The position numbers and the translations under genes are program-made. Below are positions 16,199 to 24,954 of a DNA stretch of 64,000 nucleotides, piece by piece. The stretch covers positions 1,736,001 to 1,800,000 of the forward strand of contig NZ_JACCBJ010000001.1 of NCBI RefSeq assembly GCF_013408745.1, written 5' to 3'. How positions within the stretch are numbered: position 1 is the first letter of the stretch; each line of letters opens with the position of its first letter. The notes beneath the pieces were generated by a model, which did not search any database, had not been told where the DNA came from, and saw only the letters and a list, made by a program, of their open reading frames with translations. The stretch is from Leifsonia soli. Lineage in GTDB: Bacteria; Actinomycetota; Actinomycetes; Actinomycetales; Microbacteriaceae.

Positions 16199-17374
16199 GT
16201 GACCGAGCACGACACGTCCCCCGCGAGCAGCCTCCTCTCCGACGACCTCCTCTCCCGCTTCCGGGAGCGGGCCGCCGGCTACGACCGCGACAACCGGTTC
16301 TTCACCGATGACTTCGCCGAACTGGCCGACGAAGGGTACCTGCGCGCCCTCGTCCCGACCGAGCTGGGCGGGCTGGGGCTCAGCCTGCAGCAGACCGCGC
16401 GCCTCCAGGCGCGACTGGCCGGAGCGGCTCCCGCGACCGCCCTCGCCGTGAACATGCACCTGGTCTGGACGGGCATCGCCAAGACCCTCCGCGACCGCGG
16501 CGACGACTCCCTCGAATTCGTGCTGCGCGAGGCCGGGAAGGGCGAGATCTTCGCCTTCGGCCTCAGCGAAGCGGGCAACGACCTGGTGCTGTTCGGCTCG
16601 ACGACGGAGGCGCGGCCGGAGCCCGACGGGTCGTACCGCTTCCACGGGCGCAAGATCTTCACATCGCTCTCCCCCGCCTGGACCCGGCTCGGCACGATGG
16701 GGCTCGACACCACGAGCGACGACGCCCCGAAGATCGTCTACGGCTTCATCGAGCGCACCGGCGGCGGGTTCGAGATCCGCGAGGACTGGGACACCCTCGG
16801 CATGCGCGCCACCCAGAGCAACACGACGGTGCTGGACGGCGCCCGCGCCCCCGCCGACCGCGTCGTGCGCCGTCTCGACCCCGGCCCGAACCCCGATCCG
16901 CTCGTGTTCGCCATCTTCGCGAACTTCGAGATCCTGCTCGCCGCCGTCTACACCGGCATCGGCGCGCGGGCGCTCGATCTCGCGGTGGAGGCGGCCCACC
17001 GCCGCACCAGCCTCAAGAACGATGGGCGCAGCTACGCGAACGACCCGGACATCCGCTGGCGCGTCGCCGAGGCCGCGATCGAGCAGGATGCGCTGCTCCC
17101 CCAGCTGGATGCGCTGGCCGGCGACGTCGACGCGCTGGCCGACCACGGCCGCCTCTGGTTCCCGAGGCTGGTCGGGCTTAAGGTGCGCGCCACCGAGACG
17201 GCCCGGCGCGTCGTGGATCAGGCCATCCGCGTCTCGGGCGGCTCGACGTTCTTCTCGGGCAACGAGCTGGGGCGTCTGTACCGGGACGTCCTGGCCGGGA
17301 TCTTCCACCCGTCCGACGCCGAGTCGGCGCACAACACCGTCGCGAACGCCTGGCTCGGGCCGATCGAGGAGTGA
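16199..17374 (+). CDS. Acyl-CoA dehydrogenase family flavoprotein
   Basis: 391 aa from GTG 16199. The three ACAD segments are present: an N-terminal helical domain (about 1-115), a beta domain with the flavin-loop FAFGLSEAGND and GRKIFTSLSPAW, and a C-terminal four-helix domain (about 230-380). The conserved Glu base cannot be placed confidently by eye, so the acyl substrate is unknown. An oxygen-dependent relative (DszC/HpaA-like) is a possible alternative, since those share this layout. The next gene starts 26 bp downstream and may be co-transcribed. Confidence 0.86.
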   Translation: MTEHDTSPASSLLSDDLLSRFRERAAGYDRDNRFFTDDFAELADEGYLRALVPTELGGLGLSLQQTARLQARLAGAAPATALAVNMHLVWTGIAKTLRDRGDDSLEFVLREAGKGEIFAFGLSEAGNDLVLFGSTTEARPEPDGSYRFHGRKIFTSLSPAWTRLGTMGLDTTSDDAPKIVYGFIERTGGGFEIREDWDTLGMRATQSNTTVLDGARAPADRVVRRLDPGPNPDPLVFAIFANFEILLAAVYTGIGARALDLAVEAAHRRTSLKNDGRSYANDPDIRWRVAEAAIEQDALLPQLDALAGDVDALADHGRLWFPRLVGLKVRATETARRVVDQAIRVSGGSTFFSGNELGRLYRDVLAGIFHPSDAESAHNTVANAWLGPIEE

Positions 17375-17400
17375 CCGGGTCGCCCCGGAGGGAGACGCAC

Positions 17401-18513
17401 ATGCAGGACATCACCGCGCGGCACTTCGCCGAGCGCCTGGAGCGCGGGGCGCGCCAGGCCGAAGCGGCGGGATTCGACGGGCTGGTGATCGCGCCCGGTC
17501 CCGATCTCGCCTACTTCGCCGACTACCTTCCCGTCGCCACGACCGAACGCATCACGCTGCTGGTGATCCCGGCGCAGGGCGAGCCCACCATGCTCGTCCC
17601 CGCGCTCGAACACGGCGGCGCGGCCGAGACGCGCGCGGCCGGGGCGATCCGCCTGCGCGACTGGTCCGACGGGGAGGACGAATACGTCCCTGCGGCCGCC
17701 CTGCTCCGTCCGGACGGCCGTTACGCGATCTCCGACGCCACCTGGGCGATGCACCTGCTCGGCCTCCAAGAGAAGCTGCCCGACGCGCGCTTCGCGGCCA
17801 TCTCGACCGCCCTGCCGATGCTGCGGGCGGTGAAGTCGGCCGACGAGGTCGACCGGCTCGCGGCGGCGGGCGCCGCTGCCGACGCGACCTTCGACGCCAT
17901 CCTGCGCGTCCCGTTCGCCGGGCGCACCGAGGAGCAGGTCGCCGCAGACCTCGACCGGTTGCTGCGTGAGCACGGTCACTCGCAGGTCGACTTCACGATC
18001 GTCGCCTCCGGACCGAACGGCGCCGACCCGCACCACGAGCCCGGGTCGCGGATCATCGCCGACGGCGACATGGTCGTGCTCGACTTCGGCGGCCTGCTCG
18101 ACGGCTACGGGTCCGACACGACCAGGACGGTCCACGTGGGTGAGCCGACCGACGAGGAACGCGAGGTGTTCGACGTGGTGGCCCTCGCGCAGCAGACCGC
18201 GTTCGAGGCCGTGGCCGTCGGCGTCCCGTGCGAGGAGATCGATCGCGCCGCCCGGCGGGTCATCCGCGACGCCGGATTCGGCGAGTTCTTCATCCACCGG
18301 GTCGGACACGGCATCGGCGTGACGACGCACGAGCCGCCGTACCTGGTGGAGGGCGAGCAGCATCCGATCGAGGCGGGGATGTGCTTCTCGATCGAGCCGG
18401 GAATCTATCTGCCCGGGCGATTCGGCGTCCGGATCGAGGACATCGTCGTCGCGGCAGAGGACGGCGCGCACCGGCTGAACAACTCCAGCAGGGAGCTGCA
18501 CCTGGTGGGCTGA
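17401..18513 (+). CDS. M24 metallopeptidase (Xaa-Pro aminopeptidase family)
   Basis: 370 aa from ATG 17401, preceded by GGAGGGA. A GTG at 17371 overlapping the previous stop is less likely. The N-terminal creatinase-like domain is about 1-130 and the pita-bread catalytic domain about 140-370. All five metal ligands are visible: Asp in MVVLDFGG, Asp in GYGSDTTRTV, His in HRVGHGIG, Glu in FSIEPGIY and Glu in GVRIEDIV. It is probably a cytoplasmic dipeptidase releasing residues before proline. Confidence 0.92.
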   Translation: MQDITARHFAERLERGARQAEAAGFDGLVIAPGPDLAYFADYLPVATTERITLLVIPAQGEPTMLVPALEHGGAAETRAAGAIRLRDWSDGEDEYVPAAALLRPDGRYAISDATWAMHLLGLQEKLPDARFAAISTALPMLRAVKSADEVDRLAAAGAAADATFDAILRVPFAGRTEEQVAADLDRLLREHGHSQVDFTIVASGPNGADPHHEPGSRIIADGDMVVLDFGGLLDGYGSDTTRTVHVGEPTDEEREVFDVVALAQQTAFEAVAVGVPCEEIDRAARRVIRDAGFGEFFIHRVGHGIGVTTHEPPYLVEGEQHPIEAGMCFSIEPGIYLPGRFGVRIEDIVVAAEDGAHRLNNSSRELHLVG

Positions 18514-18520
18514 GCGGACG

Positions 18521-18934
18521 CTAGCGCACGGCCCGATCGACCGCGACCTGGTGCGCCGCGGCCAGCGTTCGGCGCCGTCGCACGAACGGCAGCGCGATCA
18601 GACGCCAGCCGACGAGGAACGCTCCGAGCACGACAGCCGCCACCGCGATGAACGACGGCTGCACGCCCTGGCCCGCGGCGGTGCGGATGAGCATCCCGAC
18701 GGCGACGGTCATCAGCCAGATCGGGATGCCGGGCCAGACGATCGCCAGCGGGCGGTACCACGCCCAGGTCACCAGCCAGCCGACGACCAGGCCGACGAGG
18801 AACGGCCAGAGGGTGTCGATGATGCCGAGGACGGAGTTCGCCTCACCGTGGCTGCGGCGCCCGACGAGCACGAAAAGGGTCACGAGGGCCACGTCGATGA
18901 CGAATGCGCCGAGCGCGGTCCTCCAGGATTTCAC
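18521..18934 (-). CDS. DUF3054-type integral membrane protein
   Basis: 137 aa from GTG 18934 with four hydrophobic segments (for example FVIDVALVTLFVLVG and TLWPFLVGLVVGWLVTWAW). The motif R-(S)-HGE followed by TLWPFLVG and W-x(5)-WPGIPIWLMTV matches the small actinobacterial DUF3054 family, whose function is unknown. It is convergent with the peptidase gene (7 bp between stops). An upstream in-frame ATG at 19024 would extend it into the DnaA-box pair and is disfavoured. Confidence 0.8.
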   Translation of the reverse strand: MKSWRTALGAFVIDVALVTLFVLVGRRSHGEANSVLGIIDTLWPFLVGLVVGWLVTWAWYRPLAIVWPGIPIWLMTVAVGMLIRTAAGQGVQPSFIAVAAVVLGAFLVGWRLIALPFVRRRRTLAAAHQVAVDRAVR

Positions 18935-18998
18935 GGGCTCCAGGCTACGCGGACACCCCCGAAGGTTGGCTGGACGGGAGCCGAGTTGATACCGGGGG

Positions 18999-19025
18999 TT
19001 ATCCACAATCGGCAGGCTGTCCACA
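18999..19025 (+). promoter_or_regulatory. Two DnaA-box-like 9-mers
   Basis: TTATCCACA at 18999-19007 is an exact consensus DnaA box. CTGTCCACA at 19017-19025 differs from TTGTCCACA by one base. They lie in the 174-bp divergent region between the DUF3054 gene and the kinase/aminotransferase fusion gene. Confidence 0.55.
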
Positions 19026-19108
19026 ACCTCGCCCCGCGGTCGACATGGCGTCCATACCCCGTCAATAGACTGGCGTCAGATCCGCCCCGCCCGAGCCCTG
19101 GAGCCCCG

Positions 19109-21982
19109 TTGCCGAACTTCGACTTCCTCACCCAGCCCGCTCTCCCGCGCCCCGACGTCACCCCCGACGACGCGGCGGCCATCGCGGCCAAGAACTTCGG
19201 CCTCGCCGGCCGGATCAGCGAGCTCGGCAGCAACCAGGACCGCAACTTCCGCATCGACACCGGCGACGCGCGATACGTGCTCAAACTCGCCAACCCGGTG
19301 TTCTCGGCCGACGAGCTGCGCGCGCAGAACGCCGCCCTCCGCGCGCTCGCGGGCTCCGGCATCCGCATCCCGGAGGTCATCGCCACGACCGGCGGCGACG
19401 AGCTGATCGAGGTGGAGGTGCGCGGCACCGCGCTGTTCGCCCGCGTCCTGCGCTATCTCGACGGCGACCCGCTCACCGACGTCGGCCGCCCGTCTCGGGA
19501 GCAGCTCCGCACACTCGGCGCCCTCGCCGGCCGCGTCGCCGCCGGGCTGTCGCCCCTCCGCCACCCCGGGCTCGACCGGACGACCCAGTGGGATGCGCGC
19601 GTCAGCGGCGAGGTCGTCGACCTGCTGCTCGACCACGTCGCCCAGCCCGCGAAGCGCACCGTCGTGCGGGAGGCGACCGACGCGGCCCTCGCTCGGCTGC
19701 GTCCGCTGCGCGACCGGTTGCGCGTGCAGGCGGTCCACGGTGACGTCACCGACGACAACATCGTCCTCGGACACGGCGGACCGGGCGTGATCGACTTCGG
19801 CGACGTGTCCGACGGCTGGCTCGTCGCCGAACTGGCCGCGACCGTGACGAGCGCCCTGCATCATGTGCCCGACGAGCCGCTCGCGGTTCTCGACGTCATC
19901 GAGGCGTTCCACGCCGAGTCGCCGCTCGACGACGCGGATCTCGCCGCCCTGTGGCCGCTGGTCGTGCTGCGCGGAGCTGTGCTCGTCGTCAGCGGCGAGC
20001 AGCAGGTCGCCCTCGAGGCCGACAACGTCTACGCCGCCGAGAACCGCGCCCACGAGTGGGTCGCGTTCGACGTGGCACGGCGGTTGGATGCGGCCGAGCT
20101 GGAGACGCTCATCCGCGCCCGACTCGCCCCGGCCCCCGCGCAGCCGTCGACCGGCTTCGGCCGGCTCGTCGCACTCACGACCGGTCCGGAGCACCTCGCC
20201 GACCTCTCGGTCATGGCACGCGACCTCGATGCGGGCGTGTGGCTGAGCGACGACGCGGAGGACCGCATCCTCGCCCGGGTCTGCCGCGAGCACGGGCACG
20301 CCGTCACCCGGTACACCGAGGCGCGGCTGACCCGCGCCCGGCCCGACCGCTCCCTGCCGTCGGCCACCGTCGCCCTCGCCGTCACGCTCGATGCGCCCAC
20401 CGGCGTCGACGTGACCGCTCCGTTCGCCGGGGAGCTCGCCCTCGTCGAAGGGTCGTGGCTGCTGCGCGGCGACGCCGTCGACCTGTGGCTCGACGGCCTC
20501 ACCCGCCCGCTGACCACGGCGACCGTCGACGCCGGGGAGACGATCGGCACCGCCATCCGCCTCACGGCGCAACTGAGCACCCTCGCCGGGCACCGGCCGC
20601 CCGCGCTCGTCACGCCGACGCTCCCGCTCAGCGCTTGGACGACCGTCTCCCCCGACCCCTCCGCGCTCTTCGGCATCGACCTCGCCGTGGGCGCTCCCGA
20701 CCCGGAGGCATCCCTGGCCCGGCGCGACGCCACCTTCGCCCATGTCCAGGAGCACTACTTCGCGCATCCGCCGCTGATCGAGCGCGGCTGGCGCCACCAC
20801 CTGGTCGACACCCGGGCGCAGAGCTACATCGACATGGTCAACAACGTCACGCAGATCGGTCACGGACACCCGCGGCTGGTCGACGCCGTCCGGGACCAGT
20901 GGGCGCGTTTGAACACGAACTCGCGGTTCCACTACGACGAGCTCTCGCGCTTCACCGAGCGCCTGGCGGAGATCGCTCCGGAGGGACTCGACACCGTCTT
21001 CCTGGTCAACAGCGGCAGCGAGGCGGTCGACCTGGCGCTGCGTCTGGCGCAGATCCACACCGGCCGGCGCACCATCCTCGCCGTCACCGAGGCCTACCAC
21101 GGCTGGACGATCGGCTCCGACGCGGTCTCCTCGTCCCTGGGCGACAACCCGCGGGCTCTGGAGACCCGGCCGGACTGGGTGAAGCTCGTCGCCGCACCGA
21201 ACTCGCTGCGCGGACGGCACCGTGGTCCCGACTCTGCAGCCGCCTATCTGGCCGACCTGGATGCCGATCTGGCCGAGCTGGATGCGGCCGGCACCGCGGT
21301 CGCCGGGTACATCGCCGAGCCGGTGTTCGGCAACGCGGGCGGCCTGATGCTTCCCGACGGCTACCTGGCGGGCGTCTACGAGCGCGTCCGCGCCCGCGGC
21401 GGCGTGTGCATCGCCGACGAGGTCCAGGTCGGCTACGGCCGTCTCGGCCACTACTTCTGGGGCTCCGAGCAGCAGGGCGTGGTGCCGGACGTCATCACGA
21501 TCGCGAAGGCCATGGGCAACGGGCAGCCGCTCGGAGCGGTCATCACCCGGCGTGACATCGCTGCGTCGTTCGCGGCGGAAGGCAGCTTCTTCTCCTCCGC
21601 CGGCGGCAGCCCCGTCTCGTCGGTCGTGGGCCTCACCGTCCTCGACGTCATGCGCGACGAGGGCCTGCAGCAGAACGCCGCGGAGGTCGGCGACCACCTC
21701 GCGGCGCGGTTGCGGGAGCTGGGCAAACGGCATCCGCTCGTCGGCGCCGTCCACGGCATGGGCCTCTATCTCGGCATGGAGCTCGTGCTCGACCGGGAGA
21801 CGCTGCAGCCGGCGACGGAGGAGGCCGCCCGGGTGTGCGATCGGATGCTGGCGGAGGGCTGCATCGTGCAGCCGACCGGCGACGACAAGAACGTGCTCAA
21901 GATCAAGCCGCCGCTGTGCATCACGCGCGAGAGCGCCGATCGCTTCGCGGACGCGCTCGATCTCGTGCTGGCGACGCTGTAG
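19109..21982 (+). CDS. Fused kinase / class-III aminotransferase-fold phospho-lyase
   Basis: 957 aa from TTG 19109; no better start is evident. The N-terminal third is an aminoglycoside-phosphotransferase (APH/choline-kinase) fold with VHGDVTDDN (about 209-217) and VIDFGD. A short beta-rich linker domain is at about 330-500. The C-terminal half is a class-III PLP aminotransferase fold with the Schiff-base Lys near 800 in TIAKAMGNGQPLGAV. In vertebrates the same two activities occur as separate enzymes, hydroxylysine kinase and the AGXT2-like phospho-lyases for phosphohydroxylysine or phosphoethanolamine. An amino-alcohol kinase plus lyase is therefore the inferred role. Confidence 0.87.
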   Translation: MPNFDFLTQPALPRPDVTPDDAAAIAAKNFGLAGRISELGSNQDRNFRIDTGDARYVLKLANPVFSADELRAQNAALRALAGSGIRIPEVIATTGGDELIEVEVRGTALFARVLRYLDGDPLTDVGRPSREQLRTLGALAGRVAAGLSPLRHPGLDRTTQWDARVSGEVVDLLLDHVAQPAKRTVVREATDAALARLRPLRDRLRVQAVHGDVTDDNIVLGHGGPGVIDFGDVSDGWLVAELAATVTSALHHVPDEPLAVLDVIEAFHAESPLDDADLAALWPLVVLRGAVLVVSGEQQVALEADNVYAAENRAHEWVAFDVARRLDAAELETLIRARLAPAPAQPSTGFGRLVALTTGPEHLADLSVMARDLDAGVWLSDDAEDRILARVCREHGHAVTRYTEARLTRARPDRSLPSATVALAVTLDAPTGVDVTAPFAGELALVEGSWLLRGDAVDLWLDGLTRPLTTATVDAGETIGTAIRLTAQLSTLAGHRPPALVTPTLPLSAWTTVSPDPSALFGIDLAVGAPDPEASLARRDATFAHVQEHYFAHPPLIERGWRHHLVDTRAQSYIDMVNNVTQIGHGHPRLVDAVRDQWARLNTNSRFHYDELSRFTERLAEIAPEGLDTVFLVNSGSEAVDLALRLAQIHTGRRTILAVTEAYHGWTIGSDAVSSSLGDNPRALETRPDWVKLVAAPNSLRGRHRGPDSAAAYLADLDADLAELDAAGTAVAGYIAEPVFGNAGGLMLPDGYLAGVYERVRARGGVCIADEVQVGYGRLGHYFWGSEQQGVVPDVITIAKAMGNGQPLGAVITRRDIAASFAAEGSFFSSAGGSPVSSVVGLTVLDVMRDEGLQQNAAEVGDHLAARLRELGKRHPLVGAVHGMGLYLGMELVLDRETLQPATEEAARVCDRMLAEGCIVQPTGDDKNVLKIKPPLCITRESADRFADALDLVLATL

Positions 21983-22856
21983 GGCGGAGGACGCGCCGCG
22001 CCTCCTCCCCGATCGCCGCGGCGACGGCGTCGAGCGCTGCGGACCGCAGCGTCCACTGGTGCCAGTACAACGGCACCTCGGCCGTATGCGCGTCGTCCAG
22101 CACGACGAGCGCGCCGGAGGCGACGAGCGCATCCGCCTGGAGGTCCGGCAGCATCCCCCAGCCCAGCCCGTGCACGGCGGCCTCGACGAACTGAGTCGAA
22201 GCCGGGATGAAGTGGCGCGGCGGCCGGGCGCCCGGTGCGACTGCGTCGAGGTAGCGGTCCTGCAGGGCGTCCTTGCGGTCGAAGACCAGCATCGGCGCCC
22301 GTGCAGCCGCCTCCGCGGTCCATCCGTCCGGGCACCAGCGCTCGACGAACGCCGGGCTCGCCGCCGCGCGGTAGACCATCGACCCGAGCGGGCGGGAGGT
22401 GCACCCCTGCACCGGCTCCGGATCGGACCCGATCGCGGCGAGGGCCGTGCCGTCGCGCAGGCGGTCGAGGGTGTGCTCCTGGTCGTCGATGCTCAGCTCG
22501 TACGCGACGCCGTCGAGCCGGGCGAGGGCGGGCAGCACCCAGGTGGCGAGCGAGTCGGCATTGACGACCAGCGGCAGCGGTGTGCCGGCCGCGCCGTCGT
22601 CGCCCGCGAGCTCGGCCGCCGCCTCCGCCTCCAGGAGGGTCAGCTGGCGCGCCAGCCGGAGCAGCACCCGCCCGGCCTCGGTCGGCTCGACCGGCTTGCT
22701 GCGCTGCACCAGCACGCGCCCGCTCTGCTCTTCGAGGGCTTTGATGCGCTGGCTCACTGCCGAGGGCGTGATGTGGAGGGCAGCGGCGGCCGCCTCGAAG
22801 GTCCCGCCGTCCACGACGGCTGCGAGAGTCCGCAGGTGTTCGACATGGGCCGCCAT
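21921..22856 (-). CDS. lysG: LysR-family regulator of the LysG/ArgP type
   Basis: 311 aa. The winged helix-turn-helix is residues 5-60 (FEAAAAALHITPSAVSQRIKALE), followed by a linker helix and a periplasmic-binding-like effector domain. It is divergent from a LysE exporter, the standard arrangement of lysG-lysE, where Lys or Arg activates exporter expression. Its C-terminus overlaps the convergent aminotransferase-fusion gene by 62 bp, so the two stops interpenetrate. The start ATG 22856 lies just before the dyad GATGC-TAAT-GCATC. Confidence 0.9.
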   Translation of the reverse strand: MAAHVEHLRTLAAVVDGGTFEAAAAALHITPSAVSQRIKALEEQSGRVLVQRSKPVEPTEAGRVLLRLARQLTLLEAEAAAELAGDDGAAGTPLPLVVNADSLATWVLPALARLDGVAYELSIDDQEHTLDRLRDGTALAAIGSDPEPVQGCTSRPLGSMVYRAAASPAFVERWCPDGWTAEAAARAPMLVFDRKDALQDRYLDAVAPGARPPRHFIPASTQFVEAAVHGLGWGMLPDLQADALVASGALVVLDDAHTAEVPLYWHQWTLRSAALDAVAAAIGEEARRVLRPTASPARDRARPRSDRRSRA

Positions 22857-22863
22857 ATGAAGG

Positions 22864-22877
22864 GATGCTAATGCATC
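22864..22877. promoter_or_regulatory. Dyad between lysG and lysE (probable LysG site)
   Basis: GATGC-TAAT-GCATC is a short inverted repeat 51 bp before the exporter start and adjacent to the regulator start, the position where LysR-type proteins bind. The assignment rests on position and symmetry only. Confidence 0.5.
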
Positions 22878-22927
22878 ATCAGGAACCTGAGCTGTACTTA
22901 GGCGCGAGAGCCCCTTAGCGTCGAGAG

Positions 22928-23527
22928 GTGCTCGCAACGTTCTTCACCGGCCTCGGCTCCTCCGCCTCCCTGATCGTGGCCATCGGCGCGCAGAACGCGT
23001 TCGTCCTCCGGCAGGGCCTGCGCCGCGAGCACATCCTGCCGATCGTGGTCATCTGCGTGGCCAGCGACGCGCTGCTGATGGCAGCCGGGGTCGCCGGAAT
23101 CGGCGTGCTGGTGAAGAACGCGCCGATCGCGCTCGAGATCGTCCGCTGGGCCGGCTTCGCCTTCCTGCTGGGCTACGCCGTCGTCGCCGCGCGCCGGGCG
23201 CTGCGCCCCGGATCGCTCACCGCCTCGGGGGCCGTCGCCGGCTCCCTCGCCGCCGCCATCGGCACCTGCCTCGCGATCACCTGGCTCAATCCCCATGTCT
23301 ATCTCGACACCGTGCTGCTGATCGGCTCGCTCTCCGCGTCGCACGGCGACCCCGGCCGCTGGGTCTTCGGCGCGGGCGCAGCGACCGCCAGCCTGCTCTG
23401 GTTCAGCCTGCTCGGCTTCGGCGCGCGCTTCGCCGCGCCGGTGTTCGCCCGGCCGGTCGCCTGGCGCATCCTGGACGGCGGCATCGCGGTGCTCATGGTC
23501 GTGCTCGCCATCCTGCTGGTCGTGTAG
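22928..23527 (+). CDS. lysE: LysE/ArgO-type basic amino-acid exporter
   Basis: 199 aa with about six hydrophobic segments. The N-terminal signature SLIVAIGAQNAFVLRQG is diagnostic of LysE/ArgO, and the mid-protein AITWLNPHVYLDT motif is also conserved. The start is GTG 22928. It exports lysine and arginine across the cytoplasmic membrane, preventing toxic accumulation from peptides. It is paired with the divergent LysG-type regulator. Confidence 0.93.
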   Translation: MLATFFTGLGSSASLIVAIGAQNAFVLRQGLRREHILPIVVICVASDALLMAAGVAGIGVLVKNAPIALEIVRWAGFAFLLGYAVVAARRALRPGSLTASGAVAGSLAAAIGTCLAITWLNPHVYLDTVLLIGSLSASHGDPGRWVFGAGAATASLLWFSLLGFGARFAAPVFARPVAWRILDGGIAVLMVVLAILLVV

Positions 23528-23560
23528 CCCGGCGGACGACACGATCGCGGCAGAACGGCC

Positions 23561-24163
23561 TCAGCCCCGAAGCCCGTCGAGGTGCGCCGTCAGCACAGCG
23601 ACGGCACGCTCCCGCTCCCGCTCCTGTTCTCGCTCCCCCGGGCCGCCGTCCCAGAGGAGGTGGAGCGCCACCCCGTCCACCAGAGCGTGCAGACGGTCGG
23701 CCTCGACCGTCCGGTCGGCGCCCGGCCGCAGCTCCCCGACCCGGTCGAGCTCCGCGATCAGGCCGGCGCACAGCTCGCGGATGCCCTCGTTGAACTGGAG
23801 CAGCACCGGTCGCAGCTGCTCGCTGCTCAGCGCCAGCGCGCCGAGCTGGAGGTGTGCGGTCAGCTCGATGCGCCGCTCCTCGTCGAGAGGCAGCAGCTCC
23901 TCAAGCACGGCGAGCACGGCCGGTCGGCCTTCGCCCCGGACGCCCTGGATGCGCCGCGTCGCGCTCAGTCGGATGTGCTCGAGGCAGAAGCGGCGGAGGG
24001 CGTCCTGCTCGGGGAAGGCGCGGCGGAGGGAGGCGGTGGCGATCCCCGCCTCGGCCGCCACATGGCGCACCGACAGTCCCGCCAGTCCGTCGCGCGCCAG
24101 CACCCGCATGGATGCCTCCGCGATCTGGCGGTCGCGCTCGTCGTGGTCGATCAGGCGGGGCAT
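23561..24163 (-). CDS. TetR-family transcriptional regulator
   Basis: 200 aa. The N-terminal HTH (residues about 28-48) reads SVRHVAAEAGIATASLRRAF. The C-terminal domain is of the BetI/TetR_C type, ending in an Arg/Glu-rich stretch. The start ATG 24161-24163 lies two bases after the stop of the membrane-protein gene, so the two form an operon in which the regulator is second. It may act on that membrane-protein gene; no operator was identified. Confidence 0.87.
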   Translation of the reverse strand: MPRLIDHDERDRQIAEASMRVLARDGLAGLSVRHVAAEAGIATASLRRAFPEQDALRRFCLEHIRLSATRRIQGVRGEGRPAVLAVLEELLPLDEERRIELTAHLQLGALALSSEQLRPVLLQFNEGIRELCAGLIAELDRVGELRPGADRTVEADRLHALVDGVALHLLWDGGPGEREQERERERAVAVLTAHLDGLRG

Positions 24164-24165
24164 CG

Positions 24166-24714
24166 TCAGCCCCGCGACGCGACGGGCTGCGCCGCCTTCT
24201 TCGGCCAGATCGTGTAGCTGACCGCCCAGAGCACGTCGATCCCGAGGATGAGACCGAGCGCGGGGAAGAAGCCGAGCAGTTCCGCCGTGCGCTCCGGAGC
24301 GCCGACCACGAGGATGAGCGCACCCAGGATCGCCCCGGCCACCGCGCAGGCGAGCAGGGTGCGCGCTGCGTCCTTCCAGCAGACGACGGTGTACGCCCAG
24401 CCGGTCGGCTTCGGCCGCGGTTCGGCGCCGCGGAACCGCTGCGCGAACTTCGCGTCCGCCCAGGCGATCATCCGGTGGCCGTAGGCGACCGAGATGCCGA
24501 TGTAGAGGGCGGCGAGGCCATGGTGCCAGGAGGCGGTGGCCCCGCCGATCAGGTCGGCCGCCACCAGGACGAGCAGCACGACGTCGATGAGCGGTGCTGC
24601 GATGAGCAGAGCGGCGCCCAGCTTCGGTCTCCCGGCCGGGTAGCGCGCGATCAGCCCGGCCACGATCGCCACCCAGAACCCGATCTCGCACGCCACGATC
24701 GCCAGCAGAATCAT
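24166..24714 (-). CDS. Integral membrane protein of unknown function
   Basis: 182 aa from ATG 24714 after a G-rich Shine-Dalgarno. Four or five membrane segments are visible, beginning MILLAIVACEIGFWVAIVAG. The conserved-looking phrase GISVAYGHRMIAWADAKFAQRF lies between helices 2 and 3, and TIWPKK near the end. I do not recognise a named family. It is co-transcribed with the TetR regulator downstream. Confidence 0.78.
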   Translation of the reverse strand: MILLAIVACEIGFWVAIVAGLIARYPAGRPKLGAALLIAAPLIDVVLLVLVAADLIGGATASWHHGLAALYIGISVAYGHRMIAWADAKFAQRFRGAEPRPKPTGWAYTVVCWKDAARTLLACAVAGAILGALILVVGAPERTAELLGFFPALGLILGIDVLWAVSYTIWPKKAAQPVASRG

Positions 24715-24781
24715 CTCGCCCCCCACATCCCCTGTGTTAGCACGAGTGTACCAACAAACCGCTGAGGCGGTCCGAGAGGGC

Positions 24782-24810
24782 AAACAAAAAGGCCGCCCAG
24801 CTGGGCGGCC
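24782..24810 (-). terminator. Rho-independent terminator of the tRNA-Ala gene
   Basis: GGCCGCCC-AGCT-GGGCGGCC (24791-24810) is a perfect palindrome. On the minus strand it is followed by TTTTTGTTTG (24781-24790). This is one of the few classical terminators in the window, located directly after the tRNA. Confidence 0.9.
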
Positions 24811-24820
24811 CTCTCGGTGG

Positions 24821-24896
24821 TGGTGGAGCTAAGGAGATTCGAACTCCTGACCTCTTCGATGCGAACGAAGCGCGCTACCAACTGCGCCATAGCCCC
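24821..24896 (-). tRNA. tRNA-Ala (anticodon CGC)
   Basis: The minus strand folds as a 76-nt cloverleaf. The acceptor is GGGGCTA/TAGCTCC, the D-arm starts GGCGCAG, the anticodon loop is TTCGCAT with CGC, and the T-arm is AGGAG-TTCGAAT-CTCCT. The 3' CCA is encoded (24821-24823). Only a G.U wobble occurs in the acceptor. A terminator follows. Confidence 0.95.
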
Positions 24897-24954
24897 GGGG
24901 AACTGCTTAGAAACAATAGCACCCCTCGCCGGTCCCGTCGAAATCGAGCGGGGC

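Noticed and set aside
24166..24783. Longer N-terminus for the membrane protein
   Set aside because: The extension would run into the terminator of tRNA-Ala and has no hydrophobic or conserved character.
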